The translations under genes and the position numbers were made by a program. Of a DNA stretch of 17,074 nt, positions 1 through 7,209 are shown in pieces (position 1 is the first letter of the stretch; every line of letters begins with the position of its first letter). The notes beneath the pieces are model-generated. The model searched no databases and had not been told where the DNA came from. It saw only the letters and a list, made by a program, of their open reading frames with translations. This DNA comes from Desulfobacteraceae bacterium UBA5852 (GTDB lineage: Bacteria; Desulfobacterota; Desulfobacteria; Desulfobacterales; UBA5852), in NCBI GenBank assembly GCA_002432195.1, contig DJGG01000235.1, forward strand, positions 13,490 to 30,563, given 5' to 3'.

Positions 1-138
1 GTACCTGAAGCGCTCCGCGCACCTTGAGCGGGGCACCAGCGTGGAGCGCTATGCCGAAGAACTGATCGCCGTGGTGGCCGGTTATCTCCTGAGCCCCGGG
101 ATACCGGCCGACGCGACCGATGCGCCGAGGAGACCGTG

Positions 139-139
<1 letters not shown>
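1..139 (+). CDS. 3' end of an unidentified CDS, possibly a TetR-type regulator (partial)
   Basis: An open frame enters from the left edge and stops at TGA 137-139, giving 45 visible residues. The segment containing VERYAEELIAVVAGYLL reads as a single amphipathic helix followed by a short Pro/Ala/Asp-rich tail. Such a C-terminal helix is common in TetR/AcrR regulators, which often sit next to genes of acyl-CoA metabolism like the phosphotransferase that follows, but no DNA-binding domain is visible, so the family is a guess. Its stop codon overlaps the start of the next gene (TGATG), which implies translational coupling and a shared transcript. Confidence 0.5.
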
Positions 140-1206
<1,067 letters not shown>

Positions 1207-1240
1207 ACGCCGGTTGCGCCGGCGGGCGAAAGGCCCCCAC

Positions 1241-2347
1241 ATGGCATCCTCCCACAGCCACCCCGACGATTTGACCATCCGGGCCGGCGCGCGCGCTCTG
1301 GAGCTGATCCGCGACGAAGGCCTGCGGCCCGACCGGGTGGACGTCCTGGCAGGGGCGGCGGGAGGACCCAAGTGGCTGGTCCTCTATGGGATGGATCGCT
1401 TCCTTTTCGGCCGCTTCTGGGACGGACGCACCCGGCCCCTCTGGGCCATCGGGTCCTCCATCGGGGCCTGGCGCTTCGCCGCCCTGGGCCAAGGCGCTCC
1501 CCTCGAGGCGCTGGAGCGGTTGCGCGAGGCCTACATCCACCAGACCTACCAAGGGGTTCCCGGTCCGAAGGCGGTGACCTGCGAGAGTCGACGGATTCTC
1601 GCGCGCTTCCTGGACCACGCGGGTCGCCGGGAGATTCTGACGCACCCCTGGTTCCGCTTGAATCTGCTGGCGGTGCGATCGCGCCGCCTGACCGCTGGGG
1701 AACATCGCGGCGGCCTGGGGTTGGGCCTGGCCGCCGCCAGCCTGGTCAACCTGGCCAGCCGCAAGGCGCTGGCCCTGTTTTTCGAGCGGGCCCTTTTTTA
1801 CGACCCCCGCGAGGCGCCTCCGGTTTTCCCCGACGGCACGCGCCGCATTCAGCGCGTTGAATTGCGCCCGGAGAATCTGGCCGAAGCCCTGCTGGCGTCC
1901 GGATCCATCCCCCTGGTGATGGAGGGGGTCTCTCGCATCCCGGGGGCCCGCCCGGGCGTTTACCGCGACGGCGGGATGCTCGATTACCACCTGGACCTGC
2001 CCTATGCGGTGGGGGAGGATCGCCTGGTGCTGATGCCCCACTTCACGCCCCGCATCATACCCGGCTGGCTCGACAAGCATCTGCGCTGGAGACGGCCGCT
2101 GGCCGCCCACATGCGCAACGTGTTGCTCGTAGCCCCCTCGCCCGAATGGGTGCGGCGTCTGCCCGGGGGCCGCATCCCCGATCGAACCGATTTCCGACGG
2201 TTCCTGGGGCAGGACGGGTTACGCATCCGCCAGTGGCAAGCCATCGCCGGTGCGGGGGTGGCGTTGGGAGAGCAACTGGGCGAGCTCATCGAATCCGGCC
2301 GTATCCGGCAACGGGTGGGCCGTCTGGACTGCGGGGCGGGGGAGTGA
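1241..2347 (+). CDS. Patatin-like phospholipase/acyl hydrolase family protein
   Basis: A 368-residue protein with the parts of a patatin Ser-Asp dyad hydrolase. A glycine-rich oxyanion-type loop GAAGGPKW is at residues 38-45, the nucleophile elbow GSSIG at 71-75 (Ser73), and the catalytic DGG at 243-245 in YRDGGMLDYH, preceded by the typical ASGSIPLVMEGV segment. Patatins release fatty acids from glycerolipids or other acyl esters; the substrate is not predictable. There is no signal peptide or membrane segment, so it is probably cytosolic or peripheral. The oxyanion loop departs from the usual DGGGxRG. ATG 1241 is chosen because the upstream in-frame extension overlaps the previous gene and is low-complexity basic sequence, and GCGAAAGG lies just ahead. 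It is probably co-transcribed with the phosphotransferase. Confidence 0.85.
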   Translation: MASSHSHPDDLTIRAGARALELIRDEGLRPDRVDVLAGAAGGPKWLVLYGMDRFLFGRFWDGRTRPLWAIGSSIGAWRFAALGQGAPLEALERLREAYIHQTYQGVPGPKAVTCESRRILARFLDHAGRREILTHPWFRLNLLAVRSRRLTAGEHRGGLGLGLAAASLVNLASRKALALFFERALFYDPREAPPVFPDGTRRIQRVELRPENLAEALLASGSIPLVMEGVSRIPGARPGVYRDGGMLDYHLDLPYAVGEDRLVLMPHFTPRIIPGWLDKHLRWRRPLAAHMRNVLLVAPSPEWVRRLPGGRIPDRTDFRRFLGQDGLRIRQWQAIAGAGVALGEQLGELIESGRIRQRVGRLDCGAGE

Positions 2348-2387
2348 AGGGGGATGCCGCGTGGATGCGAGGTTTGATCCCGGGCCC

Positions 2388-2834
2388 TTAACGGGTGCCG
2401 CTTTCAAACCAGTTCCAGAAGGCCTCGGATCCAAACGGTGCCGGTGGGGCTTCCGGGCGTGCGGAGCTGTCGGGGCCCATTTCCAGGCAATCCTGGAACA
2501 GTTCCCGGGGCAGAGATGCCGTGGTGATTTCCGCATCCGCAGCATTCGGATCCACCTGGGTTATCTTCCAGGCGACATTGCCGTAACCGGCGGCGTTGAA
2601 TTTCCGGGTGATCCGAAGGTTCCAGCCGTCATCCAGATCGGCGGCGTCGATGACCCTGGAGACCTTGATGTAGATCCGCCGGCTGCCGTCGCTCAGAGAG
2701 GGGGTCTTGAACAGGGTCACCACCCCCGACTCCTCCTGGCCGGCTGCGATCTGGCCGATGAATCCCTCAACGTCTTCGGGTGCCACCCCTTTGGCCAGCA
2801 GGGCCACCACGGTTACGCGCAATTTCTCTTCCAT
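2388..2834 (-). CDS. Uncharacterised 148-residue protein
   Basis: I do not recognise this family. The product is 148 residues, acidic, soluble, with no signal peptide or membrane helix. Residues 1-110 look like a compact alpha/beta domain: a first segment with KGVAPEDVEGFIGQIAA, and a strand-rich middle containing RRIYIKVSRVID and WNLRITRKFNAAG. A linker rich in Pro and Ala (about 125-135) leads to a short aromatic tail FWNWFES. One Cys (near 118) and no metal or nucleotide motif are visible. AGGGGGA lies 8 nt before ATG 2834, and a sigma-70-like promoter lies at 2888-2916. It is convergent with the patatin gene (40 nt between the stops) and separated from the kinase by a terminator, so it appears to be a single-gene unit. 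Codon use matches its neighbours, which supports a real gene. Confidence 0.7.
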   Translation of the reverse strand: MEEKLRVTVVALLAKGVAPEDVEGFIGQIAAGQEESGVVTLFKTPSLSDGSRRIYIKVSRVIDAADLDDGWNLRITRKFNAAGYGNVAWKITQVDPNAADAEITTASLPRELFQDCLEMGPDSSARPEAPPAPFGSEAFWNWFESGTR

Positions 2835-2887
2835 GGAACCGGCATCCCCCTGCCTGAAGTCATTTGAAATTTTGTTCTTCCCCCATG

Positions 2888-2916
2888 TTATTAGCGGGGA
2901 ACCGCCTGGTGGTCAA
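2888..2916 (-). promoter_or_regulatory. Putative sigma-70 promoter for the 148-aa gene
   Basis: On the minus strand TTGACC (2911-2916) and TAATAA (2888-2893) are separated by 17 nt. The -35 matches 5 of 6 consensus bases and the -10 about 3 of 6. It lies 54 nt upstream of the start codon at 2834, in an AT-richer patch of otherwise GC-rich DNA, and directly follows the terminator at 2921-2951. Confidence 0.5.
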
Positions 2917-2920
2917 TCCC

Positions 2921-2951
2921 AAAAATCGGCCGGGCCGGGGGCGGCCCGGCC
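2921..2951 (-). terminator. Rho-independent terminator after the histidine kinase gene
   Basis: On the minus strand a perfect 9-bp GC-only stem (GGCCGGGCC, 2943-2951, pairing with 2928-2936) with a 6-nt loop is followed after two bases by TTTTT (2921-2925). It lies about 220 nt beyond the kinase stop codon and just before the promoter of the 148-aa gene, so it would separate the two transcripts. Confidence 0.65.
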
Positions 2952-3143
2952 TCCGCGGAGTCCGTCAGGCCATTGCCGTCTCCTCCACGGGTACCAATCG
3001 GCAGGGCCGACTTGACATCGGGAACCTCGTTGCCATGGTTGGGATACGGCAGCGGGAATTCCCAGCCCAGGATCGGGAGCGCACCGCCTACGCCCCGTCA
3101 GTCGATCCGGGGGTTGCCCGCAGGCCAGAGGTACCTTCCCTTC

Positions 3144-3166
3144 AGCCCGGCTTTCATGGCCGGGCT
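3144..3166. repeat. Perfect inverted repeat (hairpin) just after the kinase stop codon
   Basis: AGCCCGGC (3144-3151) and GCCGGGCT (3159-3166) form an 8-bp perfect stem with a 7-nt loop. It lies 6 nt past the kinase stop codon. In the direction of kinase transcription no T-run follows, so it may protect the 3' end or aid termination rather than act as a standard intrinsic terminator. On the plus strand TTCCCTTTATT follows. Confidence 0.45.
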
Positions 3167-3172
3167 TTCCCT

Positions 3173-5137
3173 TTATTCGGGAGTCCCTTCCTCCGACCGG
3201 CCATCGCGATTTCCGGGGAGCGCCTGGCTGACATGCTTCGACAGTTCCATCATCGTGACCGGCTTCCGCAGGATGCACTGCACGCCCATGTGCCGTGCTC
3301 GGCTCTCGGTCAGCGCCTCGCTGTACCCGGTGGCCAGAATGACCGGGATTTCCGGGCGAATGGCCTTGATCCTCTCCGTCAGCTGAAGTCCGTTCATGCG
3401 CGGCATGGTCAAATCGGTGATCACGAGATCGAAATCCCCGGGGCAAGCGCTGAAGGCCAATAGGGCTTCATGACTGTCCTGAAACGCCGTGACCTTGTAC
3501 CCCAGGCGCTGCAGCAACCGATCCCCCAGGTGGTAGAGGATCTCCTCGTCATCGACGAATAGGATGCGCCCCGAGCCCTTCCTCGGCACCGCGACCTCCT
3601 GCGGCGCCGCCGTCCCGTGGTGCTCGATTACCGGCAGAAGCACCTTGAAGGTGGTTCCCGCACCTTCCTGGCTGCCCACCGACACCGCTCCGCCCATCTG
3701 CCTTACGATTCCCTGCACCATCGCCAGCCCCATCCCGGTGCCCTTACCCTTGGGCTTGGTGGTGAAATAGGGGTCGAAGATTTTCTCCTGGATGGCGGAC
3801 GGTATGCCCTTGCCGGTATCCGCAACGGTCAGCTGGACATATTTCCCAGGCGCCACGCCCGGGCACGGCTCGGCCTGCAGGGAATCGACTTCCCGATCGT
3901 GCAGCCCGATGGAGAGGCGGCCCCCGGCTTCCTCCATGGCATGTCCGGCATTGGTGCACAGATTCATGATCACCTGGTGGAGTTGACCGGGATCCCCGTG
4001 GATAAAGGCCTCGGACGGCATAAGGGTATAAATCTGAATGGTGGACGGCAGGGACGCCCGCAGGAGCGTAAGGACCTCCTTGACGATGATTCGCGGCTGG
4101 ATCGCTTCGGGGGAGGCTTCCGCCTGGCGGCTGAAGGCCAGAATCTGCTGCACCAGCTCTCGGGAGCGCAGCGCCGCCTCCCGCACGCTATCCAGATATT
4201 CCCGCGCGGCATGGTGGGGATCGATATCGCTTAAGGCCATTTCCGTGTAGCCCAGGATGCCAAAGAGGATGTTGTTGAAGTCGTGGGCGATGCCCCCCGC
4301 CATGGTGCCCAGGGCCTCGGCTTTCTGGCTTTGCAGCATGTGTTTTTCGAGGCGCTTCTGCCCTTCCTGCATGCTCTTGCCCTCGTTGATGTCCACCACC
4401 ACCCCAACGGCCAGCGGAACATCGGAGGCCACATGGCGTACGGCGCCAACCGAGAGGAATGCCCAGAAAGCCTCACCGGATTTCCGCAGGAAGCGCTTCT
4501 CCATCTGGTAGCTGTGGCACTCACCGCGGATCACCCGAGCCAAATTTTCCTTCGAGCGCGGCACGTCTTCGGGGTGCGTCACATCGGAATTGGTCAGGGC
4601 GCCCAACTCTTTGGCCGAATAGCCCAGCATCTCCCGAAACCGGTCATTGAACTGCACGTATCGGCCCGAATTGTCGGCAATGGCGATACCGACGGCCGCG
4701 TTTTCGAATATGGTCCTGAAGCGCTGCTCGCTGCGCTTCAGGGCCTGGGCGGCCATGCGGGATGCGGTGATATCGCGGATGAAGGTGATAATGTGGGGGT
4801 GGCCGGCCAACGTGACCCAGGCGATGGTGGTCTCCGTGTCCAGAAGGCTGCCGTCGGTTCGCTGGTAGCGCCAATCCAGGTCTTTGACTCCCCGGGAAGC
4901 GCCATCGAACGCCTCGGCGAATACCACCGCGGATTCCCTGCCATCGGCCTGATACAGGGGGGAGAACGCCAACCCCGTCTTCCCGATGATCTCGGCCGGG
5001 GCGCATCGGAACAGCTCCAACGTGCTTGCGTTGCAATCCACGCAGAAGGGTAGGGGACGTTGTTGACAAAAGGTACAAATTCCAATAACAGGGGGGCAGC
5101 CCTCAACCCCCAAGCCCGGAGGAGCCGCCCATGCCAC
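3173..5137 (-). CDS. Hybrid PAS sensor histidine kinase with C-terminal receiver, probably 5'-truncated
   Basis: In the longest reading (654 residues from GTG 5137) the order is: an incomplete PAS domain (about 31-123), a full PAS domain (about 135-250), a HisKA domain with H-box GGIAHDFNN (phosphorylated His285), a HATPase with N-box NLCTNA (392-397), G1 DTGKG (440-444), F-box and G2 loop GKGTGMG (464-470), then a receiver with acidic pair Asp529/Asp530, phospho-acceptor Asp575, Thr603 and Lys625. There are no membrane helices, so a cytosolic sensor is likely. The first PAS starts abruptly at FCVDCNAS, lacking its first strand and helices; residues 1-30 are encoded by the end of the neighbouring transposase element. 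GTG 5041 (Val33) is another possible start. No obvious promoter or ribosome-binding site precedes it. The catalytic core is intact, but expression and sensing may be impaired. No partner regulator lies nearby. Confidence 0.8.
   Translation of the reverse strand: MAWAAPPGLGVEGCPPVIGICTFCQQRPLPFCVDCNASTLELFRCAPAEIIGKTGLAFSPLYQADGRESAVVFAEAFDGASRGVKDLDWRYQRTDGSLLDTETTIAWVTLAGHPHIITFIRDITASRMAAQALKRSEQRFRTIFENAAVGIAIADNSGRYVQFNDRFREMLGYSAKELGALTNSDVTHPEDVPRSKENLARVIRGECHSYQMEKRFLRKSGEAFWAFLSVGAVRHVASDVPLAVGVVVDINEGKSMQEGQKRLEKHMLQSQKAEALGTMAGGIAHDFNNILFGILGYTEMALSDIDPHHAAREYLDSVREAALRSRELVQQILAFSRQAEASPEAIQPRIIVKEVLTLLRASLPSTIQIYTLMPSEAFIHGDPGQLHQVIMNLCTNAGHAMEEAGGRLSIGLHDREVDSLQAEPCPGVAPGKYVQLTVADTGKGIPSAIQEKIFDPYFTTKPKGKGTGMGLAMVQGIVRQMGGAVSVGSQEGAGTTFKVLLPVIEHHGTAAPQEVAVPRKGSGRILFVDDEEILYHLGDRLLQRLGYKVTAFQDSHEALLAFSACPGDFDLVITDLTMPRMNGLQLTERIKAIRPEIPVILATGYSEALTESRARHMGVQCILRKPVTMMELSKHVSQALPGNRDGRSEEGTPE
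5051..5076 (-). repeat. Left inverted repeat of the transposase element
   Basis: Read on the minus strand, this copy matches the right copy (6099-6125) at 21 of the first 24 positions, sharing the core AACAACGTCCCC, and then TA after a one-base length difference. It encodes the QQRPL codons at the start of the kinase reading frame. Read on the plus strand it contains a perfect TTGACA (5063-5068). Confidence 0.75.
5063..5091 (+). promoter_or_regulatory. Possible promoter for the transposase gene
   Basis: TTGACA (5063-5068, perfect -35) is followed after 17 nt by TAACAG (5086-5091, 3 of 6 for -10). The -35 lies inside the left inverted repeat, so transposase binding to that end could affect its own transcription. 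The -10 is weak. Confidence 0.35.
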
Positions 5138-6099
5138 GGGGAGCGCGCCTGGATGCGCCGGGGACCTTGCACCACGTGATCGTGCGGGGGATCGAACGCC
5201 GGCCCATCGTGGACGACGATACCGACCGGCAGCGCTTCGTCACCCGGATGGGGCGCATGGCCCAGGAGACAGGTACGGCGGTCTGCGCCTGGGCCTTGAT
5301 GCGCAACCATGCCCATCTACTGGTCAAAAGCGGGCCCAGGGGCCTGCCCGGTTTCATGCGACGGCTGTTGACCGCGCATGCCATCGCTTACAACCTGCGG
5401 CACAAGCGCCACGGGCACCTCTTCCAGAACCGCTACAAATCCATCGTCTGCGAAGAAGACCCCTACTTCAAGGAACTGGTGCGCTACATTCATCTCAACC
5501 CGTTGCGGGCCAAAGCGGTGGCGGATCTGAGCGCCTTGGAGCGCTACCCCTGGAGCGGGCACGCCTCGCTGCTGGGGCGCATAAAGACCGACTGGCAGGC
5601 GATCGATTATGTGCTGGGGTGGTTCGGGGGCACGGCAAAGGCCGCGCGCAAGGCCTACCGCGAATTTATGGCGCAGGGGGAGCATCGCGGCCGCCGGCCG
5701 GAGCTGGTGGGCGGCGGGCTGGTGCGCTCCCAGGGGGGGTGGTCGGCGGTCAAGAGCCTGCGACGGCAAGGCGCGCAGGCGAAGGGCGATGCGCGCATCC
5801 TCGGCCGGGGTGAGTTTGTGGAGCAGTTGGTGGCCCAGGCGAGCGCGCGGGTGGCGCTCCAGATGCCGGCCGATCAAAGGCGATCGCGGGCCGATGAGGC
5901 GCTGCAGCGCGCCTGCCGCCAGCACGGGGTCGAGGAGGAGGCGCTACGCGCGGGCAGCCGCATGCAGGCGGTCTCGGCGCTGCGCCGGGAGCTCGCCTGC
6001 CAATTGGTCGTGGAGTTGGGCCTTTCCAAGGCCGAAGCGGCCCGCCGCTTGGGAGTGACCACGTCGGCGGTGGCCCAGATCCTGCGGCGGTGGAATTAG
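5131..6099 (+). CDS. REP-associated tyrosine transposase (Y1_Tnp, RAYT) with C-terminal HTH
   Basis: A 322-residue single-strand DNA transposase of the IS200/RAYT type. The N-terminal Y1_Tnp domain (about 1-150) opens with RLDAPGTLHHVIVRGIERR, has the HUH metal-binding pair in NHAHLL (His60, His62) and the likely nucleophile Tyr119 in RYIHLNP. After a basic middle region, residues about 292-322 (LGLSKAEAARRLGVTTSAV) form a helix-turn-helix. This is longer than the usual 150-220-residue RAYT; the C-terminal extension is a known variant. The start has GGAGGAG at a good distance. A run of G (5092-5096) can pair with a run of C (5107-5111) just upstream and might affect translation. The gene is intact. 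RAYTs nick and join single-stranded DNA at palindromic REP repeats; here the flanking inverted repeats are the natural candidates for its substrate. Confidence 0.9.
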   Translation: MPRGARLDAPGTLHHVIVRGIERRPIVDDDTDRQRFVTRMGRMAQETGTAVCAWALMRNHAHLLVKSGPRGLPGFMRRLLTAHAIAYNLRHKRHGHLFQNRYKSIVCEEDPYFKELVRYIHLNPLRAKAVADLSALERYPWSGHASLLGRIKTDWQAIDYVLGWFGGTAKAARKAYREFMAQGEHRGRRPELVGGGLVRSQGGWSAVKSLRRQGAQAKGDARILGRGEFVEQLVAQASARVALQMPADQRRSRADEALQRACRQHGVEEEALRAGSRMQAVSALRRELACQLVVELGLSKAEAARRLGVTTSAVAQILRRWN

Positions 6100-6125
6100 T
6101 ATCTTTTCTAAACAACGTCCCCCTA
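6099..6125 (+). repeat. Right inverted repeat of the transposase element
   Basis: This is the partner of 5051-5076 in the opposite orientation (21 of 24 positions, shared core AACAACGTCCCC). It begins at the last base of the transposase stop codon TAG (6097-6099). Confidence 0.75.
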
Positions 6126-6147
6126 ACGTCCCGTCCCCCTAACGTCC
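6116..6147 (+). repeat. Perfect 16-bp tandem duplication
   Basis: CGTCCCCCTAACGTCC occurs at 6116-6131 and again at 6132-6147 with no spacer. The first copy overlaps the right inverted repeat, so the element's end motif is effectively doubled on this side. The left end shows only the CGTCCCC-TA part. Confidence 0.85.
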
Positions 6148-6152
6148 AAGGG

Positions 6153-6213
6153 GTTGAACCGAGCGAGACTGCGCAGTTAGATCCCGAAGGGTAGGTTTAG
6201 GGCTCGGGTCAAC
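6153..6213. repeat. Inverted repeat enclosing a palindrome (possible structured RNA or REP-like DNA)
   Basis: GTTGAACCGAGC (6153-6164) pairs with GCTCGGGTCAAC (6202-6213) at 11 of 12 positions. The 37-nt interior holds a perfect 10-bp palindrome, ACTGCGCAGT (6168-6177), and a small CCC-GAA-GGG hairpin. Position and shape fit a REP-like hairpin next to a RAYT gene or a structured transcript; no known RNA family is recognised. Confidence 0.5.
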
Positions 6214-6294
6214 AAGTGTGGGACTATGGTGGGACAAAGCGGTTAATTGCACATGGAAGGGGAGTGATTGAAGATCTTAACCTATTGAAATTAT

Positions 6295-6370
6295 TGGTGC
6301 CCCCGGCAGGAATCGAACCTGCGGCCAACAGATTAGGAATCTGCTGCTCTATCCACTGAGCTACGGGGGC
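6295..6370 (-). tRNA. tRNA-Arg (anticodon CCU)
   Basis: A complete 76-nt cloverleaf lies on the minus strand. It has a 7-bp acceptor (GCCCCCG/CGGGGGC), D stem GCTC/GAGC, anticodon stem GCAGA/TCTGT with loop TTCCTAA giving anticodon CCT (decodes AGG), T stem GCAGG/CCTGC with loop TTCGATT, discriminator A73 and an encoded CCA tail. The 3' end faces the transposase. tRNA 3' ends are frequent integration sites, and the DNA beyond this one is AT-richer and repeat-bearing. I see no strong promoter or terminator for it. Confidence 0.95.
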
Positions 6371-6578
6371 CGGGGCGGGTGATTCGGGATGCTGCTTAGC
6401 GCAAATCCCATCGCTTTTCAACGCTCAAGTCGACGGGGGCCCGGCGTCGATGACTTCTCCGGGCGCCGGAAGGCGGTTGCCTTCAATGCAGGCGCTGTGG
6501 TATTGATTTTTGCCTGCGGCCGGTCCGCCGGCCAGGCAATTCGGCCCGGCATCGATCACACAACCTAAGGAGGAAGGC

Positions 6579-7079
6579 ATGGCAACCACGCGGTTGGCGA
6601 AAGCGGCATTGGCAGGGTTGGGGATATTGATGCTGGCGGCACTCGGCCTGACGGGCTGTGCCACGCTGCAAGGGTCGCAGAGTTCCAGCAGCACGGACAC
6701 CGCCAACGTTGCGGCACCGACCCTTTACCGGGATTTTCCGGATATCCTGCTGCCCAGCGAGCTGAAAGTGGATCCCAAGCGCACCTACATCGTTCAGGGC
6801 TCCGGCACGACCACCGGAATCCTGACCCTGAAGGGCTGGGTGGATCGGGATTCCAGCATCGCTTTTTTCAAAAGCAGCATGCGGCGGGACAACTGGCGGG
6901 AACTGGCCTCCTTCAAATCCCCCTCGGCGAGCTCGAGTTCTTTCATGGTGTTCGTCAAGGAAAACCGGACGGCCATCATCAGCATCCATGAAGAACTGAT
7001 CTATACCTATGTGGACATTGCCGTGGCGCCTTCCGCGGCCGAGGCCGCGGGCGTGCTCAAGGAAGTCCCGCTGCAGTAA
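6579..7079 (+). CDS. Small lipoprotein of unknown function
   Basis: A 166-residue protein starting at ATG 6579, with AAGGAGGA 5 nt upstream; a longer in-frame reading from 6510 lacks such a site and has an unlikely leader. Residues 1-26 are a lipoprotein signal peptide with lipobox LTGC (Cys27), so the mature protein is predicted to be lipid-anchored and to begin CATLQG. A Ser/Thr-rich linker (about 31-45) leads to one domain (about 50-160) with FPDILLPSELKVDPKRTYIV, a central TTTGILTLKGWVD, SSIAFFKSSMRRDNWRELASF and a final strand ending VDIAVAPS. I recall similar small lipoproteins in sulfate-reducing Desulfobacterota but no assigned function. A weak promoter-like TTGCCT-N18-TATTGA lies at 6477-6506. 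coaBC follows 130 nt downstream, possibly with its own promoter. Confidence 0.8.
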   Translation: MATTRLAKAALAGLGILMLAALGLTGCATLQGSQSSSSTDTANVAAPTLYRDFPDILLPSELKVDPKRTYIVQGSGTTTGILTLKGWVDRDSSIAFFKSSMRRDNWRELASFKSPSASSSSFMVFVKENRTAIISIHEELIYTYVDIAVAPSAAEAAGVLKEVPLQ

Positions 7080-7133
7080 CCGGCGGGCCGATGGGGGCCG
7101 GCCGACATACGGCGGAAGGCCAGGCCCCACCCG

Positions 7134-7160
7134 TTGAAGCGCCTCCCCGGAGGCTATACT
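7134..7160 (+). promoter_or_regulatory. Possible promoter with a palindrome in its spacer, before coaBC
   Basis: TTGAAG (7134-7139) and TATACT (7155-7160, 5 of 6) are separated by 15 nt. The spacer contains GCCTCCCCGGAGGC (7141-7154), a perfect inverted repeat that could be an operator or simply a GC-rich hairpin. The short spacer is suboptimal for sigma-70. It lies 50 nt before the coaBC start. Confidence 0.35.
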
Positions 7161-7209
7161 GGCGGCGTCCGGCGCTCCTGGCGGGGACGGCACAGGGAGC
7201 TATCAGCCC

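Larger units (their letters stand above)
2835..3172. other. Intergenic region of 338 nt between the 148-aa gene and the kinase
   Basis: It holds the promoter (2888-2916) and terminator (2921-2951) listed separately and a hairpin next to the kinase stop (3144-3166). Between 2952 and 3143 I see no convincing gene. One minus-strand reading frame is open for about 60 codons through this stretch and looks faintly protein-like, but it has no start codon and ends at a TAA beside the promoter, so it could at most be an eroded remnant. Confidence 0.6.
5051..6147. mobile_element. RAYT (Y1 HUH transposase) element with inverted-repeat ends
   Basis: The unit consists of the tyrosine transposase gene (5131-6099) bounded by two inverted copies of a sequence of about 26 bp (5051-5076 and 6099-6125), with a tandem 16-bp repeat running to 6147. 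The left boundary coincides with the point where the kinase's PAS homology stops. Boundaries are inferred from the repeats; no target-site duplication is evident, which is expected for HUH elements. REP-associated transposases normally sit between inverted palindromic repeats and act on them in trans, so this may be the master copy for dispersed repeats elsewhere in the genome. Confidence 0.65.

Noticed and set aside
2918..3100. A faintly protein-like minus-strand frame (contains GWEFPLPYPNHGNE)
   Set aside because: No start codon in frame, a TGA upstream and a TAA downstream, and it runs through the terminator hairpin; at most a remnant.
6116..6147. A CRISPR-like repeat
   Set aside because: Two adjacent 16-bp copies without spacers are a tandem duplication, not an array.
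6224..6421. A 65-codon minus-strand ORF containing VAQWIEQQIPNLLAAG
   Set aside because: It is the conceptual translation of the tRNA-Arg gene plus flanks, a common false gene.
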